NCBI RefSeq assembly: GCF_036347055.1
Contig: NZ_CP108882.1
Coordinates: forward strand, 806,001-870,000
DNA: 64,000 nucleotides
Origin: Streptomyces sp. NBC_00820
GTDB lineage: Bacteria > Actinomycetota > Actinomycetes > Streptomycetales > Streptomycetaceae
Direction of reading: 5' to 3'
The stretch's first letter is position 1; every line of letters starts with the position of its first letter. A program made the position numbers and the translations under genes. This document shows, piece by piece, positions 63,368 to 64,000 of the stretch. The notes below the pieces were generated by a model. That model was not told the origin of the DNA, ran no database searches, and saw only the letters and a program-made list of their open reading frames with translations.

Positions 63368-63893
63368 TTGCTGAACTACGAGGAGGCAGAGCTGCTGCGG
63401 CTGCAGCAGCTCCTGCTGATGCGGGCAACTCGGTCTGGGACTGCGCGAGATCGCGGCGGTCCTGGAGCGCCAGGTCGACGAGGTGGCCGCGCTGCGCGAG
63501 CACCAGCGCGGGCTGCCGGCAAACCAGGAGCGGCTGAACGTGCTGGCGGCCACGGTCGGCCGCACCATCGCCGAAAAGCAGTCGGGACAGTTCACCGGCA
63601 CGCTCACCGACGAGGACCAGGCGCGGCTGCGGCAGGAGGCCACGGCGGCGATGGTCCGCATGGCTGAGGCCATGGCAGCCGGCACGCGGATGACCGAGCC
63701 GGCGGTGCAGGCCGAGGTCGATGCCCAGTACCGGGGCATCTGCCGGATGCGGACCCCGAACGCGGCCGCGCTCAAGGCGCTCGGACAGACCTACGTCGAC
63801 GACGTGCAGTGCCGCGCGGCCTACGGCCAGGTCGCTGCCGGGCTCGCCGTCTACCAACGCGACGCGATGGCCGCCCACACGGGCACCGCCTGA
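63368..63893 (+). pseudogene. TipA-like MerR regulator, frameshifted and lacking its HTH
   Basis: The first frame reads LNYEEAELLRLQQLLLMR. It must shift near 63420-63430 into a second frame that reads LGLGLREIAAVLERQVDEVA, then QRGLPANQERLNVLAATVGR and on to the stop. The end (AQYRGICRMRTPNAAALKAL, then QTYVDDVQCRAAYGQVAAGL) matches the TipAS-type antibiotic-recognition domain. The first about 40 residues of the MerR winged helix are missing, so the gene cannot make a working regulator. Confidence 0.75.
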
Positions 63894-63912
63894 GCTGACC
63901 GGCCAACGGCCG

Positions 63913-63934
63913 CTGGAGGGCTGCAGACCTCCAG
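63913..63934 (+). terminator. Weak hairpin after the MerR pseudogene
   Basis: CTGGAGG (63913-63919) pairs with CCTCCAG (63928-63934) about 20 bases after the pseudogene stop. Confidence 0.4.
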
Positions 63935-64000
63935 TCCCGGGCATCTTCCGCCCGACCCGCTCCGCCGCCCGGCGGTGTCCCGTCCTTGCGAAGCGGGCGT

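Overview
The window is high-GC actinobacterial DNA and almost certainly comes from a Streptomyces. The support is GTG/ATG starts behind AGGAG-type sites, strong third-position GC bias, and family markers such as DUF397, WhiJ-like XRE proteins, the SAM-methyltransferase family PF04672, a mycothiol-dependent-enzyme-like protein, RepSA-type Rep and SpoIIE/GAF phosphatases. It reads as accessory chromosome: few housekeeping genes, many small stress or regulatory units, and several mobile or decayed pieces.

Layout. 1-9.8 kb: the start of an NCS1-type permease, a C-terminally short CoaD paralogue, a two-domain VOC protein, an MGT-type glycosyltransferase, an AhpD-like protein, a first copy of a 162-bp MITE, two small secreted proteins, a GNAT acetyltransferase and a secreted isoamylase. 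10.4-19.5 kb: a compact biosynthetic locus on the plus strand. It encodes a carrier-domain/multi-membrane-domain protein like the C-terminal half of homopoly(amino acid) synthetases, an NRPS (condensation remnant-A-T-TE), a SyrP/TauD-like oxygenase, and SbnB and SbnA, which make L-2,3-diaminopropionate (Dap). The genes form one inferred Dap-incorporating pathway.

19.7-28.3 kb: a mobile and toxin region. A small integrative element (rep-xis-int on minus; GntR, HigB-like toxin, HigA-like antitoxin and an XRE gene on plus) has no recognisable DNA-transfer gene. On both sides lie 5'-truncated polymorphic-toxin tips, each directly preceded by the same 19-bp hairpin sequence and directly followed by an immunity-type gene. 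A decayed integrase C-terminus lies beside the first. 28.4-31.8 kb: a DUF1330 protein, an MFS gene split by the second MITE copy, and a membrane acyltransferase.

32-43 kb: a NarL-type two-component pair, a DyP peroxidase, a small repeat protein, a formaldehyde-dehydrogenase-like ADH, a PPOX protein, a HAD protein, an EF-hand protein, a MOSC protein and a phytase-like secreted esterase. 43-48.2 kb: a WhiJ-type regulatory neighbourhood (PF04672 methyltransferase, GAF-SpoIIE phosphatase, RsbW-like ATPase, XRE, DUF397, second PF04672 methyltransferase). 48.2-64 kb: minisatellite repeats, a divergent MFS/LysR pair, an LRV/HEAT-like repeat protein, HIT and kinase-like proteins, a MarR/old-yellow-enzyme pair and a MarR/DHA2-MFS pair (both with visible palindromic operators), a secreted lectin-like protein, a HAD phosphatase, an orphan carrier-like ORF, a mycothiol-dependent-enzyme-like protein, and a frameshifted TipA-like MerR pseudogene at the right edge.

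All assignments are by eye from the sequence; no database search was run.
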